In this document: piece by piece, positions 22,870-33,200 of the stretch
Position numbering within the stretch: position 1 is the first letter of the stretch
How the letters are laid out: every line of letters starts with the position of its first letter
Source: Argyresthia goedartella
Lineage: Eukaryota; Arthropoda; Insecta; Lepidoptera; Argyresthiidae
Reading direction: 5' to 3'
Length of the DNA stretch: 64,000 nt
Assembly: GCA_949825045.1 (NCBI GenBank)
Contig: OX463810.1
Span: 36,094,201-36,158,200 of the forward strand
Position numbers and translations under genes: made by a program
The notes under the pieces: generated by a model
What the model was told of the DNA's origin: nothing
What the model saw: only the letters and a program-made list of their open reading frames with translations
Database searches by the model: none

Positions 22870-23181
22870 ATGAAATTCTCGGTTACCATTCTATTCTGCT
22901 TAGTGCTTGCAATTTCCCGCAGTACAATAAACTGTGAGCTGCAGTTTACGCCCGGAGCGTGCGGGAACGGTATAAGGATGTTACGTATTGCCCTGATAGC
23001 CCCAGTATGTGGGACATGTGTTCTTTTTCTGAGTACCTCGTTACGAGTTCAAGCTTATTATTTTTACAGGATTATGTTGCGTGACGAGTTCCGGAAGTGG
23101 CGGCGGCGGCGGCGCGCAGACGGCGTTGTTTTGCCTTCGCATTGCTGTTACAATCATATTCCTCACAGCGTTTCCCCCTGA
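22870..23181 (+). CDS. Weak candidate: secreted-peptide-like ORF or exon
   Basis: From the ATG at 22870 the frame reads MKFSVTILFCLVLAIS and on to INC, which looks like a cleavable signal peptide (charged start, hydrophobic core, small polar end). ELQFTPG follows directly, then A-C-G-N-G. This layout recalls insect adipokinetic-hormone precursors, where the peptide (E/Q-L-x-F-T/S-x-x-W-G) follows the signal peptide. The essential Trp is absent and an extra residue is present. A GTATAAG at 22971 could be a splice donor, so the coding part might end there. The remaining frame to 23181 has no family features. It may equally be a random ORF. Confidence 0.2.
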   Translation: MKFSVTILFCLVLAISRSTINCELQFTPGACGNGIRMLRIALIAPVCGTCVLFLSTSLRVQAYYFYRIMLRDEFRKWRRRRRADGVVLPSHCCYNHIPHSVSP

Positions 23182-24239
23182 GTAAATTCACACAGGAAAC
23201 GCCATGATTCCGTGATGTCCGAACATTATTTGCTCCCCAAAACAAATAAGCGATTCAATTTCTCATTTGGTTTATTATTAAAGCTCATTTCCTTATCGTT
23301 TTACAACTCCGTTAAACAGGATTTGAAGGGGTTTTTAGCAAAGGTTACTTTTAATTGGTCCGTAAAACAAACTCACGGTTTGCGATGCAGATTGGGGGGC
23401 GGGCGGGGCGGTTGGGCGGACGGAGTGCGTGACCTTCGACAGTTAGGCGTCACGTGACTCTTGACGTGGCCGGAGATTTCTGTGCACGTGCGATAAAACC
23501 GTAACGGCCGCCGTCTCTAGCCGGGGGTAACGCCCGAATGTCCATTATTTACGATTTTCCGCGTGACACGCTGCTCCCCGCTTGACTGAAACTAACGTCG
23601 AAATTACATCATACGAGAAATAATTGAGTTTTGGATACCATTGCTTTTATATTTCCGGGAACGTTTTTCCCCACAAACAGTTTCAAAGGCTACACTGAAA
23701 AAGAGGACACATTCGTCAGACCAACACGCGCCGACGGAAGGTCGGACAAGCAGCCTAAAGGATTGTGGAATGTTCCATTTGAAAATGAACTGGAGCTGCT
23801 TCCATCTTGTAAATGCTCGACTGTTGGTGTGTGGTGAAAAGTCTGCCTCCGGACAAATGACTACAATTTAACATACATCTCGTAAAGAGAGGAGTACCAA
23901 AATAACTATAATAATGAACTACTATTATGTATAAAAAGTACGTTATACGTATACTTTCTCGTATGAAAACTCACAACGCCGTATGATTAATCTATGTTAA
24001 TTCCGCTTTAGGAGAATATGAAATTGCCATTCGCAAAAATAGCAGCACATGAAAATGAAGAAAACAAAGTCAAAGAAACGGATAATCCAAGAGAAGCTCT
24101 TATGAGAGAGGATTAGCGAAGGTACGTGAGTGCAATAAGATTAAGGCGGCGAAAGGTAACGCATCCAAAGGGGCAAGCTAAAAAAATACGTACTTACGTA
24201 CGAAATTTCTTTTTTTTTCGAATCTTATTTGAATATGCG
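23182..24239. other. GC-richer, single-copy-looking non-coding stretch
   Basis: About 23380-23560 is CG-rich (GGGGGGCGGGCGGGGCGGTT, CACGTG-like words). It may be a promoter-like or conserved block, but no transcript is evident. Two overlapping ORFs around 23631-23871 show no family features. Confidence 0.25.
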
Positions 24240-24440
24240 ATCAATTTAAATGACCACTAAAATATTTTTTTTCCTGCCCAAAATGGGTAAATGATCACCA
24301 AAACTTGCAGAAAATATCAGGGAAAAATACTGCGATAGCTTAGGTGAAGGGTTTAACATGTAAGAACATAAAAAAATACTTGAAATATTTATCCAAACAC
24401 AATTTAGTGGTCTTTTCCTAATTCTGGCGGTGATTGTTTA
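24240..24440. repeat. Fold-back element with GACCACTAAA arms and the shared core
   Basis: ATGACCACTAAAAT near 24250 faces the complement of ATTTAGTGGTCTTTT near 24403. The interior holds GATAGCTTAGGTGAAGGG and AACATGTAAGAAC, a core also found in the fold-back elements at 36717 and 43555. Related arm sequence (TGATCATTTA) appears near 60430. Confidence 0.5.
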
Positions 24441-24706
24441 AACATAAGCCTTTGAATAGTTCGGGTGATGGATGTCTTATTAATTTTTAAAATAACACCC
24501 CTCGTGACGTCACTTGCTCATAGTTTTGGAACGGTTGTACTTGAGCCTGGTTGTGTCCGATTATAAAACTAAAAAACTATAATGTCAATATTTGTTTACT
24601 TTCGGACTGACAGGAAAACTGTTGATCTTGACAGTTTTACAGTAAAGCCAACTTAACGGCGAAGGGAATTGGAACAAACTACACCGTAGAGTACAAATGA
24701 AGTACA

Positions 24707-26901
24707 GATGTAGTGAATAATCCTTTCCTTTCGTATTTTCTCGGAAATGTTCGTTTTTGTCTTACTACTTCACCGCACTCAGTACCCATCGAGACAACGT
24801 AGGGATCGGTCGCATTGCAAGAGGAAGTATCTATATAGAGTAGTTAATACCACAGAAATATTTTGTTGATATTTATGTAAGATTTTGTGATAAACTTCAT
24901 GGACTCGTGTCATTTTTGTAAATGATAAACATTGATTTTATTCGATCCACATTAACAATTTATAACAGACATGCCGAAAGCACTAAGAAAAGGGAAACGT
25001 TTAGTTCGGCAAGCCTGCGAAGTTATTTTCAATATTTATTTATATTTCTTTACTGAAAATGATAAATTCAAACATACCAACTATACTGCTTACTTTTGTA
25101 AAGTCCAAAAACGAGTTTCGGAGGCCAGTGGAATTTCTCAACGAACAGTAAATAAAATATTGCAAAAAGAATACATAAATCAATCCACCTCCAATAGTCC
25201 GAAGTCGGCAAAGTTGGGTAGACGAAAATAAATTATTTTGTCTAGGTCTTGACGATTTTGACTACAACGTTATACGCCGATTAGTGTATAATTTCCATTT
25301 GATATACAAACAAGTACCTACAATTAAAACCCTGAAGTCCAAGTTATCCGAAGCCATAAATTTTAAGGGATGTGACTTTACGCTAAGAAAAATTCTTAGA
25401 AAAATGGGATTTCGGTATAAAAAAGTTGAAAACAACAGAAAATTACTTATCGAGAAAGATGATGTTCGTTCAAAAAGAGTAAAGTTTTAAGCCGCGATAA
25501 AAAGTACAGATTGCAAGGGAGAGAGATTGTTTATATGGATGAAACATTCATCCATACCTCACATTTGGCAGGTAAAAGCTGGGCTGACTCGTCAGAAAAC
25601 GGAGTGAAACAGTTAATTTCTAAAGGAAAACGTCTTATAATAGTGCACGCTGGTAGTAGAAAGGGGTTTATACCTGGGGCATTGTTAATGTATCAGTCTA
25701 CTGATAAAACAGGTGACTATCACAACGCGATGAACAATGAAAACTATGAAAAATGGCTTCGTAATCAACTCATTCCAAACTTAGCTCCACATTAGGTACT
25801 AGTAGTAGATAATGCTGCATATCATAATAAGTACGTAGAAAAACCTCCAAATTCAAATACCAGGAAGCAAGACATGATTGATTGGCTATCCAAACATAAC
25901 GTTCCGATTGATCCGTCATTAACAAAACTTGAAATATATGAAATTATTTGCAAGTACAAACAAGACTTTGTAGAATACTCTATGGATAAACTTATGAACG
26001 AATATGGACACAGCGTACCAAGATTGCCACCATATCATCCTGATTTCAATCCGATTGAAAACATATGGTCTCAAATAAAGGGATACGTATCCAAAAGAAA
26101 CATCAGTATGAATATGACTACTGTGAAACAATTGGTACAGGAAAAGGTTAATATGATTGGTTCCGATGTTTGGGCCAAAGTATGTGACCACGCCATCAAA
26201 TGCGAAAACGAGTACCGAAAACACGAACCTGAGTTGGAAAATTATATGGCTAGTTTTGTAATCACCGTTCATGAAAACTCTGACGATGATACACCAGAAA
26301 ATAGTTCTGATTCTGACTGTGATATGGAAGTTGGAAGTATTGTTTCGCATCACACTGTCCACCCCGCTCCTCCTCCTCTTATCCCGCTGTCATAATCGAA
26401 GTCGTTCATCCAATCAGAAAATCATATTTATTTATATTTATTTCTCTGCTGGTTTGTTTTGTTTTATGTTGAGGTGTCTTTTTTGTTATGTCATAGTATT
26501 TTTAATTAATTACAAAAATGTATTGTTATAAAAAAGGTCTGCAAAATCCTACTGTAGTTTTGACTTATAGTTAGACTTTTGGGGTTCCAATCCTTAGATC
26601 ATCCCAACCGGAATTTGGTTTTTATCAGTGCGTTTTATTGAAATAAAACGTCCTCAGTAACTAGTTATATTTTTGTTTACCTAACGAATTCTTTATATGA
26701 TAGAATCGTGGTGGTTTTAACATCTCAGTGTAATATACGTCAAACGGGCAATTTGACATTTGACATTGATAAATAAAGTATGCGATTTATTTGATACCTA
26801 CACGTAATTTAATAATACAGTAATTCATAGACACATCGGCACCATTCGGGTCTTATCGTTGTTCCGAGTTTTGCCGATAGGAAAGGATTATTCACTACAT
26901 C
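24707..26901 (+). mobile_element. Decayed Tc1/mariner-superfamily transposon, DD82E type
   Basis: A perfect 23-bp inverted repeat (GATGTAGTGAATAATCCTTT + CCT) lies at 24707-24729 and 26879-26901, and weaker similarity continues inward to about 40 bp. TA occurs a few bases outside each end, but the exact target duplication is not resolved. The element encloses a broken transposase gene on the plus strand. Confidence 0.8.
24971..26395 (+). pseudogene. DD82E (Sailor-like) transposase, broken
   Basis: This is a DDE transposase gene of the IS630/Tc1/mariner superfamily in four pieces. The N-terminal part starts at ATG 24971 (MPKALRKGK; helix-turn-helix SGISQRTVNKIL). The frame shifts near 25232 (NVIRRLVYNFHL follows) and back near 25490-25510 in a T run. 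An in-frame TAG lies at 25793. The triad is still legible: YMDETFIH (25544-25567), VVDNAAYH just after the TAG, and HPDFNPIENIW (about 26036-26068). The second D and the E are 82 residues apart by my count, far more than the 34 of Tc1. That spacing is the one I recall for the DD82E group called Sailor. The C-terminus is acidic. At least two frameshifts and one nonsense codon make it non-functional. Confidence 0.8.
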
Positions 26902-27115
26902 ACATTAAGTTTTTTACGGATATTTCAGTAATCCCGTAATCTTCTTTGATGGGAATAACGGAATTTAGTTAGGAATACAAATTATCTGTAATGTTTTTCT
27001 CAGTTTGATACATTTGAATTTTTTTTTTACTTGGCACACACTACATATCTACTGATATTTTATTACAAACTCTTTGAGCGGACTTCTTAATTTCTGGATG
27101 ACATAGCTAGATCAT
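26902..27115. other. Non-coding stretch
   Basis: Nothing is recognised. Confidence 0.3.
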
Positions 27116-27180
27116 GATCAACCTCTATGGCGTAGACATCAAGGTTCTGCCGCACATTTGAGAGGTCCTGGGTTCTAATC

Positions 27181-27569
27181 ACATTAATCATTTATTTCAC
27201 ACATGGAATTTTTAAATTGTACTGGAATTGAGCGCACAAAACATTTGTATTCAAATTAGTTAATTATTTCCTTGCTAGTATTAAGTACCTAGTTTTTCAT
27301 AATTTTTAAGCCGTTTTCTTTTTACTTTTTTTCTTTCTCTTTCTCTTCTATACGTACCTTACTCACTACAATCCTGTTTTAGTGGTTAGATTGTCCGTGG
27401 CAGGTGGCATCACCGACCGGCTCTGACGGAAGACCAGCGCTGGTTGTAAACCAGCCAGCATTATTCTGAGTCAGGATCCGTTTTGCGTCACACAAGCTTG
27501 TTATAGAAATTTTGTAATATATATTAGTGTAAGTGCCTCGCTAATAAATCATTATTCTATTCTATTCTA
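27181..27569 (+). mobile_element. 5'-truncated LINE inserted in the SINE, 8-bp target duplication
   Basis: The insert ends in a (CTATT)n tail and is flanked by TTCTAATC at 27173-27180 and 27570-27577. The last part (TGCCTCGCTAATAAATCATT then the pentamer) resembles the tail at 57560-57606. No ORF is left. Confidence 0.75.
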
Positions 27570-27639
27570 TTCTAATCCCAGCCTGGAAGAAAGTGACAAA
27601 ATCAGGGTCTTGAATATCTACATACATACCTAAACAATA

Positions 27640-27737
27640 TATGTTGAGATCTCTTACCAGAGATAAGCTCGCATTTGTACAGCATCTTAATTATATCTTG
27701 TTAATTTAATTATTTGCGTGCAATAAAGAAATTATGA
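27640..27737 (+). repeat. LINE 3' tail (GATAAGCTCGCC family) in the same SINE
   Basis: ATCTCTTACCAGAGATAAGC to CAATAAAGAAATTATGAATG matches the tail family. SINE sequence lies on both sides. The target duplication is unclear. Confidence 0.6.
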
Positions 27738-27830
27738 ATGATGTGAATCCGCTGCTTCTGGTTTCCACGGCACAAGGCAAACAGTTTATGTGTACTTCGT
27801 AATGCCAATCAATAAATCACATTTCTTGAG

Positions 27831-28271
27831 AAACCCACCCAAATAATACAGGGCACCACTTAATAGTATATTGCCTTTCCAGAAGTCAATGGTACGGACT
27901 TTCACAGTTGGTTATTACGATGATGTCCGTTGATTTCATGTTGTGAATCAGACAAAGAGATAGTTGAACATAAAAACAAACACACGGTCATTATGTGTGG
28001 ATACTAGAGCATGATTAATGTATAGTATTTTATTATAAGAGCAAGTATTGCGGGATCATCAATCAAATCTCAATACATTCAAGTATTCTGTCAGTAATCT
28101 GTCAAAGAAACTTCACGCACATGTAAATACAAGTAGTACATACCTAACCCATTACACAAATTTAAACAAAATATTTTCTCGGTAACAAATCGTTAACAAA
28201 GTTATAATTTCACACTTTATATTTCGATTCTAGATTTTAAATTCAATATTTGTCTCAACACAACTATGTAA
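27831..28271. other. Non-coding stretch before the LTR element
   Basis: Nothing is recognised. Confidence 0.3.
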
Positions 28272-28275
28272 CTCT

Positions 28276-28384
28276 TGTAGTGTAGTAATCTATATAATCG
28301 CATGTAACCAGTATTTAGAGGCAGTAATAAATCATAAGCGCAACTTGTCGTTTCTCTTGAAGCCTACCAGCTTCCAACCTTACA
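28276..28384 (+). repeat. 5' LTR, 109 bp
   Basis: It contains TATATAAT at 28291-28298, a plausible TATA box, and AATAAA at 28326-28331, a plausible poly(A) signal, only about 30 nt apart. The R region must therefore be very short. It ends CCTTACA. Confidence 0.93.
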
Positions 28385-28402
28385 TGGCGACCTGTGCCAG
28401 TG
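28385..28402 (+). promoter_or_regulatory. Primer-binding site
   Basis: TGGCGACCTGTGCCAGTG begins immediately after the LTR. TGGCGACC is what a tRNA-Arg 3' end would pair with, as in some insect Ty3/Gypsy elements. The following bases fit less well, so the primer assignment is tentative. Confidence 0.7.
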
Positions 28403-28597
28403 GGGATCTGCCTCGTGCCCGCGCGAGTGCATAACTTTCGCCGAATATGGAGCGCGAACTATAAACATTGAGTGATCTGTGCAGTTTTAGAGACGATTAC
28501 AAATTAGAATAATGAAATCATTAAAACATAACTTCGTGAGACTTTGTGCCGAGTGCCGATCGAAATCGCTGTTTGGTGTTAATAAAACCGTGTAGTG

Positions 28598-28885
28598 ATG
28601 GGCAAACCAAATTCCAAGGAAGCACAAGAAGTAATTATCGCACAAAATGCTGCAGGGGGTGAAAATTCAGCGTCGATTGAGCAGTTGAAGTATCACGCAA
28701 GTAACACAAACTTATTACTTATTGGGATATGTGTCATTTTAACGGCAGTTGGAGTCATTTATTGTATGCGACACTATAGAAAATGTCATGGAAACTGGAT
28801 AGCGAGGGAAATTAACGAAAACGAGCTGCGACGATCAATGAGTCTAATGCGTCGAAGGGAAGGTAAAATTCAAGAAATAGTGTGA
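28598..28885 (+). CDS. Small upstream ORF: possibly myristoylated, single-pass membrane protein
   Basis: This 95-residue ORF lies between the primer-binding site and gag. The start I choose is the ATG at 28598, because the frame upstream offers only a GTG. The N-terminus MGKPNSK fits the N-myristoylation pattern (G2, S at position 6). Residues about 38-57 (NLLLIGICVILTAVGVIYCM) form one hydrophobic segment, followed by a basic stretch (RHYRKCH) and a charged tail with several Arg. This predicts a small protein anchored in a membrane with a basic cytoplasmic face. I cannot name a family. It is not env, which would follow pol. Its stop is 215 nt before the gag start. The frame is intact in an element where all other genes are intact, which argues that it is real. 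Confidence 0.65.
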   Translation: MGKPNSKEAQEVIIAQNAAGGENSASIEQLKYHASNTNLLLIGICVILTAVGVIYCMRHYRKCHGNWIAREINENELRRSMSLMRRREGKIQEIV

Positions 28886-29100
28886 AAAGTGGAAAAAGTG
28901 ATGTATCGGCGATGTGGCTATGAAAAGTGCATTTTGAAGTGGTCATCTGACAAAGTTACTGAGTAATCGGTGTATACGTTCAATGTAATCCGTAGTTTTA
29001 ATAAAATATGTAATCGATTAGACACAATTATAAGTAAAACTCATATAACCGCAAATAAAATTAATAAAATATTAATAATAATTAATGGCTAAAGTATGTA

Positions 29101-30276
29101 ATGGCAAGTGAGCTGAACGAAATTTATGGTAAATTGAAAAGTATAAAAGAATACTTAATTAAACTAGGACCAAGTCGAAGGACACCAAAAGTGAAAAAGG
29201 AAAAATGTTCTGAAGCAAGTACATTGTATTCTAGTTATAACTTAGCTGAGGAGTTAGTAATTAAACAAATATCGAGTAAGGAATTAAATGATAGGGATAT
29301 TAAAATTGTGACCGAATTGTGTAAGAATATAAAATCATTATATTTAAGAATTAAGGAACTTACGGAACTAACGGAACTGACGGAAAACATCAACATGGAG
29401 AAATTTGAGCTCAAAACGGCTGTGTCTTTGTTACCAGTCATGACAGGGGACGAAAAAGTTACGAAACAACTAATTTCGAATATCGAAATGTACAGTAACA
29501 TGATAGGTGAAACAGAAAAAACAAATTTAATTACTTTCGTACTAAAATCAAGGTTGTCAGAAAATGCAAAATTACAAATGTGTGAAACTTATACGTCTGT
29601 TTCCAGTTTGATCAAAGATATGCGGGAGAGATTGTTGGCAAAAAAGTCGGATACTGCGATTCAACAAAAGCTGCAACGGGTGCAACAAGGTACCAGGCGA
29701 ATCGAGGAATTCGGTAAGGAAATTGAAAAATTATTTGTGGACCTAACTATTTCTCAGGCCAGCGGAGATCAACAAAAATATACTATTCTGAAACCGATAA
29801 ATGAGAGAAATGCTATAAAACGATTTTCTGATGGGCTAAGAAATGGTAGGCTCAGTACAATCATAGCGGCGCGAAACTACTCTACATTGAGCGACGCGAT
29901 TCAGGGCGCTATAGATGAACAATTGTCGTGCAGAAATGAAGACGAAGTGATGAATTTTCATCGAGGTAAGTCAACATATCACCAACATCGTGGGAACTCG
30001 ACCTACCGAGGACGCGGTTCCTTTAGAGGCGCTACGAACAGTTCAGAATCCGTTCGTGGTTATCACCGAGGAAATAGTTATTCAGACGGCGGCAGGCGGA
30101 ATTTTTCACCAAGATACCGCGTTTTTCGTGGCCGCAACTCGTATCGAGGTTGGAACGGTGGTAGAGGTTTTTCACGGAACGAGCAAGTAAACATGGCTGA
30201 GACGAGTGATAACAGGGATAATAACGATTTAAATGTTGGGAAAAAGGAGTCGGAAAATCTGTTTTTTCGATCATAA
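29101..30276 (+). CDS. gag: Gag structural protein
   Basis: This 391-residue protein would form the particle and bind the element RNA. The first two thirds are helical and charged, with a capsid-like region around residues 120-280 (NLITFVLKSRLSENAK, IERNAIKRFSDGL-like). The C-terminal third, about residues 295-370, is rich in RG and FRG repeats. It replaces the usual CCHC zinc knuckle, which is absent, as in some other insect Ty3/Gypsy Gags. An ELT repeat (residues about 86-95) comes from a short in-frame duplication. The stop is at 30274-30276. Its last 44 nt overlap pol, which lies in the +1 frame, and TTT_CGA occurs four codons before the stop. Confidence 0.9.
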   Translation: MASELNEIYGKLKSIKEYLIKLGPSRRTPKVKKEKCSEASTLYSSYNLAEELVIKQISSKELNDRDIKIVTELCKNIKSLYLRIKELTELTELTENINMEKFELKTAVSLLPVMTGDEKVTKQLISNIEMYSNMIGETEKTNLITFVLKSRLSENAKLQMCETYTSVSSLIKDMRERLLAKKSDTAIQQKLQRVQQGTRRIEEFGKEIEKLFVDLTISQASGDQQKYTILKPINERNAIKRFSDGLRNGRLSTIIAARNYSTLSDAIQGAIDEQLSCRNEDEVMNFHRGKSTYHQHRGNSTYRGRGSFRGATNSSESVRGYHRGNSYSDGGRRNFSPRYRVFRGRNSYRGWNGGRGFSRNEQVNMAETSDNRDNNDLNVGKKESENLFFRS

Positions 30277-33200
30277 TCATTTCTATTGCGAAAATTATAA
30301 CTCTGTTCATTTCAAGGTACATGATGATTCACGCAGTTGGTTGGTTGATACGGGAGCAACCATATCGGTAATCAAGTTAGAGAGCTTAGACAAAAACAAC
30401 ATTCCATTCCATATAGAGCGGATTAGAATAAAAGGTATAGGTGGTTACGTGTACAGTGAGGGACACATAAAGTTAAAATTAGTTTATAATGAATATGAAT
30501 TTGAACACACATTTTACATATTCAAACACTTACCGTGTAGAACTGATGGCATATTAGGCCAGGACTTTTTGACTAAATTTCGATGCGTATTAAACTTTGA
30601 GAATAATACTTTAACAATAAATCAAAATTGTTTGGTTACGATTCCGTTACAAATGGGTCAACTTGGTTGCAACAATTACATGACAATTCCAGCACGATGT
30701 GAGTACATACACTATATCAAAACTGATGTCAATGAAGAGAGTTTGGTTATCTCTAAGCAATTATGTGAAGGTGTGTTTCTAGCATCACTGTTAGTAAAGC
30801 CCCGAAATGGTCAAATACCGTTGAAAATTCTTAACACGAGAGATGAGGAAGTGTATCTGAGTTATTTTTGTCCTAATTTAGTGGGATTAAAAGACTATAC
30901 GATATGTGCATTTGAAAATGAACTTAATAGCGCTGACCGAGTGAAGAGGTTATTTTCGGTCCTCAAGTTGAAACATTTAAATACAGAAGAGCAAATATCT
31001 ATAGAAAATATATGCGCTAAATATTCCGATGTTTTCTTTTTACCAGGTGACAAATTAGGAGTTACAAACTTGTATAAACAGTCAATACAGATAAAAGAGA
31101 ATACTACACCATCATATACTAAACCGTATAGACTACCGAGGGTACAAAAAAGTGAGATAGATAAGCAAATTGACAAAATGATAGAAAATGATATTATAGA
31201 AGAAAGCACAAGTGAATGGTCCAGTCCAGTACTACTGGTTCCCAAGAAAAGTAATAGTTCAGGAAATAAGAAATGGAGGGTTGTTATAGACTATAGAAAA
31301 CTTAACGAGCGTATTAAAGATGATAAATTTCCGTTACCCAATATCACAGAAATACTAGACTCTTTATCAGGATCGGTTTATTTTACACATTTGGATTTGA
31401 ATCAGGGATACTATCAATTGGAATTAGATACAGAAAGTAGAAAATACACGGCATTTACTACAAATAAACAATATCACATGAAACGCCTACCAATGGGACT
31501 TAAAACTAGCCCTAGTGCGTTTAGTAGATTAATGACTGTAGCTATGTCTGGTCTCAATTATGACAAATGTCTAATATATTTAGATGATTTGATTTGTTTC
31601 GGCAGAAACCTTGAAATTCATAATAAAAATTTAACAGATATTATGGAAAGACTAAGAAAAGTTAATTTAAAATTAAACCCAGAAAAGTGTGACTTCCTAA
31701 AGAAACAATTATTATATCTAGGTCATGTTGTATCAGTTGACGGAATTCTTCCTGATCCCGAAAAGTCACGAGTAATTCAAAATTATCCCACTCCGAAGAA
31801 TAGTGATGAGGTCCATAGATTCGTTGCTTTTGCAAATTATTATCGTAAATTCATACCTAAATTTGCAGAAATATCAATACCATTGAACAAGCTACTCAGA
31901 AAACAAGTGAAATTCGAATGGACAAAGGGATGTGAACGTTCATTTACAGACTTAAAGAAATCACTTATGAGTCCTCCAATTTTACAATACCCTAATTTTG
32001 ATGAAGATAATGAATTCATTTTACATACGGATGCATCTGGTTCAGCAATAGGTTCAATGCTATGTAACAAAAACGATTTACCTATAGCATATACAAGTCG
32101 TTCATTAAATAAGGCAGAACTCAATTATCCCACCATAGAAAAAGAACTACTTGCAATAGTTTGGTCAGTCAAATACTTTAGGCCATATTTATATGGGAAA
32201 ACTTTTACAATCAAAACGGACCACAAACCTCTAGTACATTTATTCAGCATTAAGAATCCTTCAAGTAGACTATTAAAATTTCGCTTAACGTTGGACGAAT
32301 ACGATTATAAGATAGAATACGTCAAAGGTACAAGTAATGTTGCTGCAGACGCATTATCACGTATCATTATAACATCAGACGAGTTGAAAAATATGAATGG
32401 AGAAGTGTGTAATATAATGACAAGAAGTATGAAGAGGAGAATGCAAGATGACAGTAGTAGTAGGAAAATTATAGATAATGAGGATGAAAGCGGTAATTGG
32501 TCTGATCACCCAAGAATCGTTGAAGCCTTAAAGAAACCCAAGAATTGCACTGAATTAATAATGAAACAGTATAAGGTGACAAAAGATGATGATATTGAAC
32601 GATATAATGACTTTATCTTCAAAAAGAAGAAATCAATAATTTACATAGATCCTAATTCTCGATCATGCAAGACGCGAGACGTATTCGTGAGAGATTTGGA
32701 CATTTTATGTAAAAAACTATCGATAGATGAAATTTATGTTATGAACAATGAAGAAAGTATGAAAATTATAAAATGGTTAACCAATAAAGATGAAAATACA
32801 TTAAGTGGGACCGGTCCACGAGTTGTTATTTTGAAAAACATACGTCGTATAAATGACAATGATGACATTAAAGTAATATTAAATGATTTCCACTTGCTTC
32901 CTACTAGTGGACACGCAGGTGTACGAAGAATGCTAAATAATATAAAAAAGTATTATTTCTGGCCGAAAATGACAAATGACGTCAGCGAATTCGTTAGGAA
33001 ATGTAATAAATGCCAAAAGCAGAAACATTCATTGCATACTAGGCAACCATTGGTAATAACAACGACCGCGGATACTGCTTTCGATAAGCTATTTTTAGAT
33101 ATAGTTGGGCCCTTAGATAAGGATTATTATAATCATTCGTATATTCTAACGCTGCAGTGCGAGTTAAGTAAGTACGTGGAGGCGTATCCATTAGAATCTA

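Larger units (their letters stand above)
27116..27830 (+). repeat. SINE (GGCCTCTGTGGCG-type), copy 4, interrupted twice
   Basis: The head (AACCTCTATGGCGTAGAC to GGTCCTGGGTTCTAATC) stops at 27180 inside the B-box region and resumes at 27570 (TTCTAATCCCAGCCTGG). The body is interrupted again at about 27640-27737, then continues with GCTTCTGGTTTCCACGGCAC. Confidence 0.65.
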
